From Pteria penguin (taxonomy: Eukaryota > Mollusca > Bivalvia > Pterioida > Pteriidae), in assembly GCA_035048485.1 (NCBI GenBank), contig CM068583.1:63174306-63238305 (forward strand): a stretch of DNA of 64,000 bases, in the 5' to 3' direction. The notes below the pieces were generated by a model. The model ran no database searches. It was not told the DNA's origin and saw only the letters and a list, made by a program, of their open reading frames with translations. A program made the translations under genes and the position numbers. Numbering within the stretch: the first letter of the stretch is position 1; the number at the start of each line of letters is the position of its first letter. This document shows, in pieces, positions 45,801-55,345 of the stretch.

Positions 45801-48701
45801 CGGACCCCTAAAATTCAGAGGTGAGACCAGGTGCCCATGAATAGTGAGCGTCTCCTGTTTGGTGTCTCCAAATTTTGTAAAGAACATATTTGCTCCTATG
45901 CGAATTATATGGCTTACCCCTGGGTGTTACCCCAGGAGGAGGGGTATGTGCTATCGATTGTTTGACAAGGAGTCATGTTTTACACTTTCTTAATATGTGG
46001 AAGAGACGTATGTTTTAATACTCATAAGAGAGAGCATTGAAAACCCCAACTCTGGATTTTTCCTCTATAACATAATATTATTACTTATAACTTATTTGAA
46101 AATGGATGCTTCTTCCATGGCACTTTATCCGTCTCTATTTCTGTACAAGACCGTGTATACCTATTATTTTCTATTTTGTTATGTGTACTGGATAATGATA
46201 CAGTTGACACCTTGGTTCGTATTGTTTGTCGATGATGTTGAAAATTGAAAGGGCGATTAAAATAGCTAAGGGATCTTTACGTACCACGCCTACCGTGATA
46301 CGGGTCTTTACTGTCTCTTCTGAAAGACAGAACAGTGGTGCGCCCAGGGCGGGAGTCGAAACCGGAACTTCTCGGTCACGAGCCCAGCACCTTGTCCACT
46401 AAGCCACACCGTTAATGTGATGAATGGTTTTTACAGTATTCATGTAAAATAATATCATGACATATAGTGAAATTGGTGAATGGATTAATCAAGTATTCGT
46501 ATAAAAGATCTGAATGATATCAGACGTTAAACTGATGAATGGATTCTACGGTATTGAGCTAAAGTAACTGTTGATACCAGCCGTTAAAGTGATGAATCGT
46601 TTCTATGATATTCAAGTATATGCTACTCGACATCACAATTTTGTATAGTCGTTTGAATGCCAGAATTATTCACGAGAATTACCAAACATCAAACCATAAA
46701 GAATGAATGACAAGTAGTAGCATTTTCATGGATAATATTAGTTTCATCATGCATAAGAAACGATGTGTGATTTTGTACTCATGTATTCAGATCGACACTA
46801 AGTAATATGCTGTGTAAAACAAAAGATTACGCCTTGTTTTTTACGGACATTATCGATTGATGATGTTTTTCTTGGTCACAAACAAAGAAAATGACGAGTA
46901 CAACCAATACAGAAAATATGATACCCAACAAACAAAAGTATTTACATTTGAGAGATTCTACATTGTTAAAACTGAGACTGTTTTACAAAGTCCATCATTA
47001 GCTTTCGTCATCCACTTGCAGCATCCATTTAAAAAAACTGCACACATTTAGAATATAAAACTTCATCTGTTTTATCATATTAATATATAATCATGAACAT
47101 ACTTTTAGCGATTTTCTCTTTCACAAAGTATTGATTTCTATTGTGATTCAATATTGAAATGTAAACTTATATCTCATACATTGCAAAATGTTTTAAACCT
47201 GCATTCATTACTGTAGAACAATTTCAAGTTGATCTTGTATGAATATTTCTACAGAAAACATAATATTTAAATGAAAAGCATCGGACTCAGTCGTATGACA
47301 GAATTCACCACGAAAATGCACTGTTAATAATAAAATAATTTGAAAAAAAAATCGCAAAAGAACATCACAAAAGCTTTCGATTAACTTGACGTTGCGATGT
47401 CGACTTAGGACATCAATTGATATGACAGTAGTCAACCAATTAGTGTGGTTTAAGATAAATATAGAACATTTATACCTTTTTAATTTTGTGCACCATATGC
47501 GCATTTCGACAAGTTATGTCTCCTCTGTGATGCTCGTGGACGAATGATTGGAATTCTCATAATATATAAATATTTGAAGAGCAGTGTTTTTGCCAAAATG
47601 ACCGAAAAGTGAACCAAAGAAGTTCATTACTTTAGAAGTAAATTACTACTTACAAGTGGATTTCATTTAACAACTTTGTTTTACGTGCGTGTTTTGACGT
47701 TCTTTCTTTCTTTTTAAAATGTTTAGTAGTAAACAGTAGTTTAAAGTTTATTTTTTAACATTGGTCGTTCAATTTTACTAAAAAATTCAATATGGATGTA
47801 ACTGTATTTGTCCCTCTCCCTTTTTGACTACGCATAAAGTATTTAACTAAAATATTTATAACTACGTTATGCAGATGACTCCTCAGCAAGCTGTAACATA
47901 CAAGGACAATGTCAGGCGGGAATACAACAGAATCGTCCAAGAGAACAATGCCCTATTAGCTAACGCTGTAAGTAAGATTGGTAGCTCATGGTATAAATAT
48001 CACGATATGATATCAACGTTAATAATTCATTATAGTTCTTCGACGATAAATTTGTATATAAATGATCCAGCACTAATTTTTAATGTGCCATAACATGAGG
48101 ACCAGAATGCACTACATACCATAATCGGAGAATCAGTACTTTACATATCAGTTTATCTTGTAATGAGCAATTTAATTGTTTGTTTGATGTGCTAATTGAT
48201 TGCTGTGTTACTATATAATGTAAACATAACACAGTTTAGATCATATATATTTACTTTCCATATATGGATTAATCTATTTTGTTTATTTATGAAAATTAAT
48301 ATCATAACGACACACCAAGTAGTTAATCATTTTTGCATTTACAGCCATACTACCAAGTCCCGTATGGAATTCCCGCTGACAATCTCGATGACATGAATGT
48401 TGCTATGGACCCAGACACGTCGGCTGGTGATATCTACCGTTTATACGAATATTCCAGCATTATTCCACATCTCGGAATCGAAGAACTGCAGAGCAAAGAG
48501 GTCATGCGGGAAGCTCTCACTCGGGCGTCATCCTTGATAGAATTGATAAAAGCCTTGATGGACGAATGGTTAACCCGAGCCATTGTCAGTGGTAATGATA
48601 TAACGTCTTCTCTGTCAAACAGTAATATTGTGAAATTGACCCCAAATTCTTGATTATATCATTGATACATTAACACCATCCATTTCCATTGAACATAATT
48701 A

Positions 48702-48750
<49 letters not shown>

Positions 48751-50782
48751 GATCTTAAATGTTTTATATTAAACGATTGTTTTGACGAGGGCATATAAGA
48801 CATACATGGAATTTTCTGACCATTGTAAGAAATAATCATGTATTATAAAATGAAATTTTTATCTGATAACCTGAGGAGATGGGGTTGTTTAAAATAAACC
48901 TCCCTTTTACGATTACTGCAGTCTGACAATTCCAACAGTGAAGTTTCAATCTGTAAGTGATATTTTGTATTGCTGATCAGTTGTCAATACAATCAGATCC
49001 TGTATCTAGCCGTCTGGAAATCTTTTTGTACTAATACGAGTTGTAAGACTGCAGTTATCATTAAGAGGTCTATTAAGAAGAACCAAAAACTTATGAGACA
49101 ATAGCACTTGGACATTTGATAGCCTTTAAATCTTGTGATAATATGTTTTAATAATGATAATGATAATAATTATTTTTCTGTAAATATCATAATTGTTATA
49201 TTTAATATTGTTATTATTACTTTTAATAGTTTTATTTCTGAAAACTGTTGAGTATGTTAACGTCTGACGATCAACACTATATTTAAATGACACGGAGCTC
49301 GTATTACCAACTGTGCTAGAATTTAATGAACTAATGAACATGTTTTAATGAATTATGAAGTTCATTGTCTTAATCGAATATATTTATTACTATACTGCTT
49401 ATGACCAATTTTCTTAGAAGTATAGTAAATCAATATTTCTATATCCCGTTGTATTGTAAATATGAGTTAATCTATTCATGTCCGTTCTAGGGGATTCGGA
49501 TGCCGAGAAACTGCTCGGTGATATCCTCAAAGAGGTATCCAAGGATGACGACCCAGATGATTTATCTCAGATGAGAGACATTCTATGTAAGATTACTTTA
49601 ATAGTTTGAGGGTACTCAATATGCTGATATATATGTTCTGATTTCTTTGATATTGCTTGCTTTAATCAAAAGAAATATCGTTTTAAGATTTTTTATGGAA
49701 ATAGTAATAATAGTTAAATATATCAAAATAACCATTTTATTTTTAAGAGTATTTGCATACTATACAATACCAAAATGCTTGTGTAAAAAGAACGTCGACG
49801 ATGAGGTTTGTTATAATTATAGCAATATTCAAAAGCAATGTTCCGATATACCAAGGAAGAGTAGTGCGAATCTAATAAACATATGTAGTACCTTTATACT
49901 ATAAAGTCACTTTTGAAGATTTGGTCAAAAGAGTTATGTAAAGATACATGTTTCTCACTTGTAGATGAGTTTTTTGCCAATGAAGTTTTGAATAGTCTGC
50001 AGAAAAGACCAGAACCTGTATTACCCGACTTGCCTATTGTTGATGGAGACATAAGTTCATTGCCAATTTCTCAAAAACAAAGTGATGTCACATCAAATAC
50101 AAAAGTAGATTCAGTCGACAATTCAGATTTGATGTCTACATTACAAGAAAACAAACAAACAGGTACAATATTAACTAAATGTTGTGAATCTTGAGACTAT
50201 TGTGTGATAATTTGTTAAGTTCGTCAGATAATCAAACTTTCTACTCAACCACAGAATAACTAGCAACATACATGTTAAGCAGCAAACTATATAATTTTAC
50301 CATTATGCAGTTTAAGCAACAAACTACATAATAACTACAACCATATATGTCATGCAACATATAACATAATAACGTTAACTGCAGCCATCTAGGTTAAGAA
50401 GCAAATTGTATAAATAAGAAAGAAAAAAGAGGAGTTACTGGCTCCGTTATGTGGCAGAAGTCACCATGGAGCTATACAATACATGAATATAAATAATATA
50501 CTAGAAAATATAACACATTACAAAAATATTTGATATAAATAACAACGATAATACTGTAAAAGCAACCAACTACATTATAAATACAACCATGTAGATTAAG
50601 AAACAATCAAGTACCACCGTATCGGTGGAGCAACAAACTGCATATAAAAAAGCAACAAACAACCAACGATACACCCTTCTTCATTGAAATATTCTGTATC
50701 AATTAACAGAAATTTTTCACATGTTTTTTCAGCTGAAAAAAACGACAGAACTGAAAAGAATTTGAAAAATATGAAGATGTAA
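30769..50782 (+). CDS. 11-exon gene for a predicted secreted 412-residue protein of unknown family
   Basis: Exons: 30769-30862, 36486-36514, 36687-36732, 36975-37073, 39932-40098, 42173-42292, 47875-47967, 48345-48591, 49491-49586, 49965-50162, 50733-50782. Every intron is GT-AG, most with extended consensus, and phases agree throughout: total 1,239 nt, 412 codons plus stop, no internal stop. Residues 1-23 form a likely signal peptide (core IVACVCILTVYTA). Residues 24-145 are Ser/Thr/Glu-rich and probably disordered. Residues 146-215 and 245-345 look helical and acidic (EYLVQSGEFREFDEAL, AEKLLGDILKEV, DDPDDLSQMRDILYEFF). A PYYQVPYGIP segment starts exon 8. The tail is Ser/Asp/Lys-rich. Few cysteines, few dibasic sites, no transmembrane segment after the signal. 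No domain family recognised. A granin-like or extracellular-matrix role is possible but unproven. Introns are full of repeats. Confidence 0.82.
32740..32950 (-). repeat. DR1 fragment in intron 1
   Basis: GAGACATATGACAAAGCTGT, TAGAATATACACG, ACATTACAAAAATATTCGAT and GTTACGATTCCGACTAAGGA match the minus-strand DR1 at 24140 and the edge of the 67-bp array at 63050-63180. It contains a single, unexpanded 67-bp-type unit. Confidence 0.75.
33100..33430 (+). repeat. degenerate tandem repeat in intron 1
   Basis: About seven imperfect copies of a unit near 40-50 bp with CCAATGGTGTACCAAACTAT and CAATATAATATAT. Spacing varies. Confidence 0.65.
35350..35640 (+). pseudogene. PLE-D fragment in intron 1
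   Basis: GGGGTTCCTATGGGCACCAC encodes a decayed motif B (GVPMGTT), followed by an ADLFLYRY-like block, then ISRGISYPNLYVDLVYKITG (about 35475-35535) matching the PLE-D piece at 24590-25040. The part between is deleted. Confidence 0.65.
35641..36425 (+). repeat. DR1, two partial copies in tandem, in intron 1
   Basis: The first copy runs to about 36055 (TAGGGTGGGGGGACTC, TCTGACTGTCACTCGGGACT, GTCATACAGTTGATCAG). The second, about 36060-36420, restarts at the TCTCGTCTTGAGAAACCTGT block and ends GTCATACAGCTTGGTCAG. It follows PLE-D coding sequence on the same strand. Confidence 0.7.
36486..36514 (+). CDS. exon 2: 29-nt microexon
   Basis: Acceptor TTTTTCAG, donor GTTAGT. Encodes APSGISSASK (residues 32-41). 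Too short to find as an open frame; supported by splice sites and by phase fit (1 in, 0 out). Confidence 0.7.
36687..36732 (+). CDS. exon 3
   Basis: Acceptor ACTTCCAG, donor GTGAGT. Encodes VADTETDLEKLARLT (residues 42-56). Phase 0 in, 1 out. Confidence 0.75.
36830..36955 (+). mobile_element. PLE-C 3' untranslated fragment in intron 3
   Basis: GGCAGGGGATGCTTACTCAT, CCATGGCACCTGATCCCACC and TTTTAACAGGGGTCCGTGAT match 13490-13600 and 8175-8260. It ends a few bases before exon 4. Confidence 0.75.
36975..37073 (+). CDS. exon 4
   Basis: Acceptor CTATTGCAG, donor GTAATC. Residues 57-89, Asn/Gln/Lys-rich, polar. Phase 1 in, 1 out. Confidence 0.75.
37390..37765 (+). mobile_element. PLE-B C-terminal end and 3' untranslated region in intron 4
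   Basis: It encodes LRKFYGRYGDLVRKYDVPLS and MIDNILECD then a stop at 37490, followed by about 275 bp matching the 3' region of the PLE-B copies at 58830 and 60970, including the shared 3' motif at about 37607-37665. Strongly 5'-truncated. Confidence 0.85.
38735..38885 (+). repeat. 18-bp minisatellite, about eight copies, intron 4
   Basis: CACGTTCACACTCCACCA repeats with few changes. The period is a multiple of three, so both strands show repeating peptides that are not genes. Confidence 0.95.
39932..40098 (+). CDS. exon 5
   Basis: Acceptor AAATTTCAG, donor GTATGT. Residues 90-145, Ser- and Glu-rich with HKSEQDSSSG and ending LPRPEE. Phase 1 in, 0 out. Confidence 0.78.
41189..41256 (+). repeat. 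(ATTT)n microsatellite, intron 5
   Basis: TTTATTTATTTA-type tetranucleotide repeats with a few ATTC and ATGT variants. Confidence 0.9.
41515..41950 (+). repeat. degenerate ~50-bp tandem repeat, intron 5
   Basis: Repeated GAGTAAGGATGGTCCTA-like and GATGCCCACAAAC-like blocks recur about eight times with variable spacing. Confidence 0.6.
41991..42133. repeat. palindromic CTCGTTCGAACGAG repeat array, intron 5
   Basis: About seven copies of a self-complementary CTCGTTCGAACGAG or close variant, separated by AAA..TATCT/GATCT spacers, period near 20-24 bp. The array ends about 40 nt before the exon 6 acceptor. Confidence 0.85.
42173..42292 (+). CDS. exon 6
   Basis: Acceptor CCTTTTGCAG (an alternative CTCTTGCAG lies 22 nt upstream but would shift the frame), donor GTAAGT. 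Residues 146-185 with EYLVQSGEFREFDEAL. Exactly 40 codons, phase 0 on both sides. Confidence 0.82.
42293..43732. other. intron 6, first part: no feature seen
   Basis: AT-rich intronic sequence without recognised repeats or coding motifs. Confidence 0.4.
43748..44020 (-). mobile_element. tRNA-derived SINE, full length, in intron 6
   Basis: Reverse orientation copy of the SINE at 14410. The (CAAT)n tail lies at 43748-43768, and the B box (minus strand GGGTTCGACTCCCG) and A-box region end at 44020. TTTCACTGTTGTAAG flanks both sides (43733-43747 and 44021-44035), a 15-bp target-site duplication. Confidence 0.92.
44036..45770. other. intron 6, middle part: no feature seen
   Basis: No repeat or coding motif recognised apart from two imperfect copies of a TAAGTCTGGTCACTCCAT block at 44050-44150. 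Confidence 0.4.
45810..45870 (-). mobile_element. PLE-B 3' untranslated fragment in intron 6
   Basis: AGAGGTGAGACCAGGTGCCC and GTGAGCGTCTCCTGTTT match the shared PLE 3' motif of the PLE-B copies, in reverse orientation. Confidence 0.7.
46266..46413 (-). mobile_element. SINE head fragment in intron 6
   Basis: The minus strand holds the tRNA-like head (GGTGTGGCTTAGTGGACAAG, B-box region GGTTTCGACTCCCGCC) and the start of the body up to CGTAAAGATCCC. The 3' half and tail are missing. Confidence 0.85.
46411..46630 (+). repeat. degenerate tandem repeat, about four copies, intron 6
   Basis: Units near 55-75 bp share GTGATGAATGGTTTTTAC-like, ACGGTATTCAAGTAAA-like and GATACCAGCCGTTAAA-like blocks. 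Confidence 0.6.
47265..47460 (-). repeat. DR1 fragment in intron 6
   Basis: Decayed copy: GACTCAGTCGTATGACAGAA, CATCACAAAAGCTTTCGATT, GATGTCGACTTAGGACATCA, AACCAATTAGTGTGGTTTAA. Same order as the minus-strand DR1 copies. Confidence 0.55.
47478..47630 (-). repeat. DR2 repeat with hammerhead-like core, in intron 6
   Basis: The minus strand has CAGAGGA, a stem GACA/TGTC around ATAACT, GAAA, then TGCGCATATGGTGCA. The second box and stem II are intact; the first box is mutated (CAGAGGA against CUGANGA). The ATATATAAATATTTGAAGAG tail is shared with the other copies. Confidence 0.55.
47875..47967 (+). CDS. exon 7
   Basis: Acceptor TTATGCAG, donor GTAAGT. Residues 186-216, starting MTPQQAVTYKD and helical. 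31 codons, phase 0 on both sides, so it could be skipped without frame change. Confidence 0.8.
48345..48591 (+). CDS. exon 8, the largest exon
   Basis: Acceptor GCATTTACAG, donor GTAATG. Residues 217-298, beginning PYYQVPYGIPADNLDD and continuing into an amphipathic helical region with MREALTRASSLIELIKAL. Phase 0 in, 1 out. GC content is above the surrounding introns. Confidence 0.85.
48708..48747 (+). repeat. (GA)n microsatellite, intron 8
   Basis: Uninterrupted AG/GA dinucleotides, about 19 units. Confidence 0.97.
49491..49586 (+). CDS. exon 9
   Basis: Acceptor CCGTTCTAG, donor GTAAGA. Residues 299-330, acidic: DAEKLLGDILKEV and DDDPDDLSQM. Phase 1 in, 1 out. Confidence 0.8.
49965..50162 (+). 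CDS. exon 10
   Basis: Acceptor CTCACTTGTAG, donor GTACAA. Residues 331-396: YEFFANEVLNSLQKRP, then a Pro/Asp segment and a Ser/Asp-rich tail. Phase 1 in, 1 out. Confidence 0.8.
50260..50665 (+). repeat. degenerate repeats, intron 10
   Basis: GTTAAGCAGCAAACTATATAA-like blocks recur about six times. A DR1-like patch (about 50430-50545, ending ACATTACAAAAATATTTGAT) interrupts them. Confidence 0.5.
50733..50782 (+). CDS. exon 11: terminal coding exon
   Basis: Acceptor GTTTTTTCAG. Residues 397-412, AEKNDRTEKNLKNMKM, then TAA at 50780. No canonical AATAAA is seen in the next few hundred bases, so the transcript end is not placed. Confidence 0.7.
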
Positions 50783-52360
50783 ACCACAGAAAAGTGATGT
50801 GCAGTGTAAAGAATCTTGTGAAAGATTACTAAAGGACGTTGTTAACAGTAATTGAGTCATCATGCAAGTAACAATTATGTAGATACATTGGAAAGACTTC
50901 TAACAGCGGACATATATGTCGACAAATATTCTGTGTACCATATTTTGGCCATTGTACATACGTACTATTGATGTCCATAAAATGTATATATCATGATCAA
51001 TATTTGCATATCGTAAAATATAACAAAGGCGGTAGGAATAATATACGTACAGTCTATACAGGTACTAGGGTGAAATTCACGGAATATTCTACACAATTCC
51101 ATTACACATTAAATACGATATGGAAATAGCCATGGTTTGTGTACAATGGTTTGTGTACAATGTTAAAACAAAATGAATCAGTGTCATCATTGGATAATAT
51201 AGATAATTATTATAAGATATATAATTATACTATCTTGAGTTGATCAACTCTCTTTTTTTTTTTCTTGTAGAACACAAATTATTAAGATGACCATTATTAT
51301 GAATTGAATGATACATGCTCAGTCATAATTTGTCTCCTCCGAAGATTATTACACTAAAAGAGAGATAAATTTTTGTATTAGTTATGAGACATCTTTAAAC
51401 AATTCACGAACAGTTTATTTCACAATAATGTAGTTTTTCATTTTTGTGTACTTTAAAATGGCTTGAAAATGTAACAACAGACTTCACATATTTCTTATGT
51501 CCATTGAAAATCATGCAAGTGTATATTTATAGATGATAAAGTCTTTCAGATCTTCAACAAGAATAATATTTATACATAGTTTATTTTTAATATTCTTGGT
51601 GACATAAACAATGTTCTTTATTAAATGATGTTATTATTTCTTATGGATATGCCTTTAAAAGATACCAAGCATATTTTTCTTATCAAAATAACAGAATATT
51701 ATCACCAACCTATACCATTGAAGCATAAAATCATACTTTTGACGTGAAAGAAAATATATTACTTTTTATTTTCATGAAATATTAACCATGATCTAAAACA
51801 TTACCTCAATACGATTTTGCTGTTCATTCTTTTTAATGTAGTTTAGTTCATAACGTTCTTATCAAATTATTGTCAAAAATTTGTTTCCCTGATAAGATAA
51901 CACATATAATCAATCAGTTTAAAAATTTTATCCCTGTCATCATTGTTACAGTTTGTACACAGCTTAGATTTTTTAGAAATCGATTTATCTAAATCTTTTG
52001 TAAATGTTCCAACTTAGCCTTTATCTATTTGCCTTCTTACTTGTTGGGTTTTCTGAAGACAAATACATGCTTCTTATTTCAAGTTTGAATTGTTTTTATT
52101 TAGTTTCATGATTATAAATATCATTAAGAAAAAGCAAACCACAAGGAATGAGAATCATTATATAATAACCAAAGTAATTGATATGATATACAAAGCGATT
52201 TTATGCTTGTAAAGAAAATCAATAATCAAACGGTCTTTTTTCTGTTGAAATTAACAATTTTCTCGAGATACCTAGTCTGAATCTGATCTTAAATTTCAGA
52301 TCGATAACATTTTACTTTTTGATCTATAGCATTTTCTGATGTTTGGGAAAAGTTTTACAG
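50783..52360. other. 3' flank of the gene; no further feature seen
   Basis: Very AT-rich and without convincing open frames. Part is presumably 3' untranslated region, but no AATAAA was found near the stop codon. Confidence 0.4.
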
Positions 52361-52362
52361 CA

Positions 52363-53461
52363 ACTGCCAGCACCCAATAGGCACCCTCGGTGTCCCACTC
52401 CTCACTGACATATTCCTATACTCGAAAGAGGCTGAGTTCATCCAGTATTTTCTTTTTAAATGGGATAAGCAATATGGTTTTCGGTTGAACTTCATATACA
52501 GATATTTAGATAACTTACTTTCAATTAATGATTATATATTCACGAATAACCGTAATATCAACTATCCTATTACAAAAAGACGTCAAAGTAAGCATAAACA
52601 CTGCTTCGTGTCTGGAATGTCATTTTTTTTTCTTATGATATTGATGGTCACCTATGACAAATGCGACATTTTCAGCTGCAACATCTCAATCTTTACCTTT
52701 ATTACTAGAAATACCCATCACTGTATGTTTGTGGCGCATTTAAATCTCAAACGATACGTTATGGCAAAGCGATACAAATTACCATGACTTTATACTGAGA
52801 ACAAAACGAATTTCGATAAAACTCTGAGAAATGGTCCGATTTCCACACCACAAACAAATTTCGCTATCACAAACTTTCCTTTCATCAGTAGGAACATTCC
52901 ATCATCGCCCGCATACGACGTATTCATATCTCAGTTAATACGTTATTCCAGAGCATGTTCAAATTACAACGACTTTGTTCTGAGGACTAGGCGACTTTCA
53001 GTTAAGCTGCTCAACCAGGGTTATATATGTGCTAGACTAGCATCGTCACTGAGGAAGTTCTACGGTCGTTACGAGACTCTTTTTACTCCATATGATATCT
53101 CGTTATCCAGACTTTTAAATGATATTCTGGACTGAGACCGATTCCGATCACTTTACACAGATTTGACAACTTCTATACTAGAAGGTTACCTACTTCGACT
53201 TCTCCATATATAAATACATATGGAATTCACACGATTTGACTCTTTCTACGGGGTATATGTGATGGGTGTTGCTAGCAAGCAGAAGATGCTCACTCTCCCC
53301 GGGCACCTGATCTCACTCCATCACAGGGGTTCACATATGCTCTTCAAGTAGACATATTTTGTTATTTTCCATTTGTTTTTCATTTTCACTGATTTTGTAT
53401 GTCCTATGGTTTCATGATTTTTGGACTTGTGGTTTGGATTTATCCATCATCTTTATATAAC
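52363..53461 (+). pseudogene. PLE-A fragment: decayed RT core, intact C-terminus and 3' end
   Basis: 52370-52610 is a decayed motif B/C region (LTDIFLYSKEAEFIQ, FIYRYLDNLLSIND; the YIDD Asp pair is changed to LDN). After unrelated sequence, 52853-53135 closely matches 23180-23450 (FAITNFPFISRNIPSSPAYD, SSLRKFYGRYETLFTPYD). The 3' untranslated region to 53461 includes the shared motif at about 53265-53320. Confidence 0.8.
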
Positions 53462-53489
53462 AATATATATAATACAAACAGTCACGAAC

Positions 53490-53830
53490 AACTGTTAAAA
53501 GAAAGGTGGATTCAGGTGCCATGTAGGAGTAAGCAATGCTTACTGACTGGTCACACTCGCTTTGATGGTACAAGTATATGCGAATTACTATAAATAGCAG
53601 GCACAGGGATAGGAAACAGCACAGCCGTAGTTACACTCGGTATATGTCATGGTCAGTACAAATAATACAGTATTGTAAAGTGGTAATGTAGACGGTATAA
53701 CTATTTTGGAATAAGGAAGTCAACATGTCAGACAAAGATCGATCATATAAGCAAATAATGTCTATCTCGCGACAGTAAAGTTTGCGTATTGCTGACTTAA
53801 AGCGTGATAATTCATATTCTTGTGACAATA
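53490..53830 (-). pseudogene. PLE-C C-terminal end and 3' region
   Basis: Minus strand: EYELSRFKSAIRKLYCREID and DRSLSDML correspond to GYEISRLMSIFRKFYGR of the 13260 copy. Downstream are AACTACGGCTGTGCTGTTTC, AATTCGCATATACTTGTACC and the shared 3' motif (about 53510-53560). It lies back to back with the plus-strand PLE-A. Confidence 0.7.
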
Positions 53831-53849
53831 ATAAATATTAGAGCATACA

Positions 53850-54020
53850 TGTTATAATTCTGTGTACCAGATGCGCATGTCAACAACTTATGTCTCTTCA
53901 GTGATGTTCATGGCCTAATGATTGGAATTCTAATAATATATAAATATTTGAAGAGCAGTGTTAAAACAAAAGTGGCGGAAGAAATGAGCCAAAGAAGTAA
54001 TCAAAGAACAGACCTATGCA
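53850..54020 (-). repeat. DR2 repeat with hammerhead-like core
   Basis: Minus strand: CATCACTGAAGAGACATAAG, TTGTTGACATGCGCATCTGG, TACACAG. The first box CTGAAGA is intact, but the second is GACA instead of GAAA. The tail (TAATATATAAATATTTGAAG on the plus strand) is shared with other copies. Confidence 0.55.
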
Positions 54021-54628
54021 TGAGGGAGATACCCCTCATCTTCAGAGTGATTTAAAAGTATATTTCTAATTCACTTGTTTTATTTTGACAATTCTGATTG
54101 GTCCACACGTTAGCATTCAGACATGTATAACCACGATATACCGTTTTCAAATGTATTACTACATTGTACGTACTTTTTGTCCACATTGCCTCTGACTCCA
54201 AGTATCAAAACTACTGTCTGTAACAACTTCGTTCAGTGCTCTTAACGCCCATCAAAAGTCTCGTATCAAGGACGATTTGCAAGTTGTTCCACTCACGTGC
54301 ACAATAATTACAATCAAGTTGAACCAACAAAACTGACCACGTACATGACGTACCACCATGCAACATGCTTTCTAGCATCATGAGCATGTCCTTTCATCTC
54401 GCCGCGCTGCTGCAAAACTGCCTGTTCAGCTGTTTACGATACGATGTCAAGTCACTCCTGTAATTTTAAAAATACAAAAATGAAGAAACGTCTTATGTCC
54501 GTGCACTATATATCAATTCGTTTCTCGGAAGAATTTTAAACATGGCGCTATCCGTCCCTAGCAACGAGAACTTTGGGGACAATTTCAAAGAGAATGAACG
54601 AATTTGTTTTGTTACATTGAATTAGAAT
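54021..54628. other. no gene seen
   Basis: No recognised motif; somewhat richer in GC than its neighbours. Confidence 0.4.
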
Positions 54629-54803
54629 GGGGATAAACATACTGTGTTTGATTGTTTCCGACGGGTATACCGTGGTTATAGCATTGTACCGTTGGAAGCC
54701 ACCGTTTTCCTGGCGAGGCAAGCGTCGCCAGGAAAACTCGGTTTCCAACGGTATAACCACGGTATACCTGTCGGAAACAATCAAATACAGTAAGTTTATC
54801 CCC
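54629..54803. repeat. 175-bp near-perfect palindrome (MITE-like hairpin)
   Basis: GGGGATAAAC at 54629 answers GTTTATCCCC at 54803. Moving inward, TTTGATTGTTTCCGAC answers GTCGGAAACAATCAAA, ATACCGTGGTTATA answers TATAACCACGGTAT, and CCGTTGGAA answers TTCCAACGG. The centre (about 54713-54735) is CTGGCGAGG/CGTCGCCAG. An eight-base insert (GCATTGTA) interrupts the left arm. No coding content. Confidence 0.9.
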
Positions 54804-54839
54804 TAAATTTCATGTCAGTACAAAAACACTGAAAACTAG

Positions 54840-55120
54840 ACTCATGATGTCCTATCATCATCACCATTGTTACAACAAATATTTATATTATAATTTGGTA
54901 CACCAGATGCACATTTCGACAATAATAATTTTTTCCCAAATGTTACTTGTATATATGGAAAGTTAACAATAGGGAAACCAAAGTTATCATATGTGCCATA
55001 AGTGAAATAGTACGTCTTCCATCTCAATATCAAGTAGAAGATCTTAGTACGAAGATTATATAAGTGGTAGAGTAATGACGTCGCTGTGGAAGTTGCCGAG
55101 AGGATCTTATCATACAATAC
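54840..55120 (-). pseudogene. PLE RT tail fragment with a partial DR2
   Basis: The minus strand encodes YHLYNLRTKIF and TYDNFGFPIVNFPYIQ, matching the PLE block YDKRDDFNFPIVNFPF, closest to the piece at 25175. At 54893-54930 the minus strand has TTGTCGAAATGTGCATCTGG followed by TGTA, the second half of DR2. Confidence 0.6.
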
Positions 55121-55235
55121 AACATTTTATCATGAAAGTTGAATAATATTCTGGCTGGGACCTATTCCGACCACCTATTCCGACCACTTTGAACAAGAAA
55201 TCTGAAACCTATTATGTTTAGAATTTATTCTATTT

Positions 55236-55345
55236 TCTGGTTTTGTTTTTTTTTTTTTTTTTTAGCGGGGGTTGTTGGGGGGGGGGGTGTTTTGTTTGGG
55301 GGGGGGGGGTTGTTTTGTTTGTTTGTTTGTTTGTTTTTTATTATT
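55236..55345 (+). repeat. T-run, G-runs and (GTTT)n block
   Basis: About 19 T residues, then GGGGG, a run of about 10 G, a run of about 11 G, and GTTT repeats. At least four G-tracts lie within 50 bases, so G-quadruplex formation is plausible. Confidence 0.9.
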
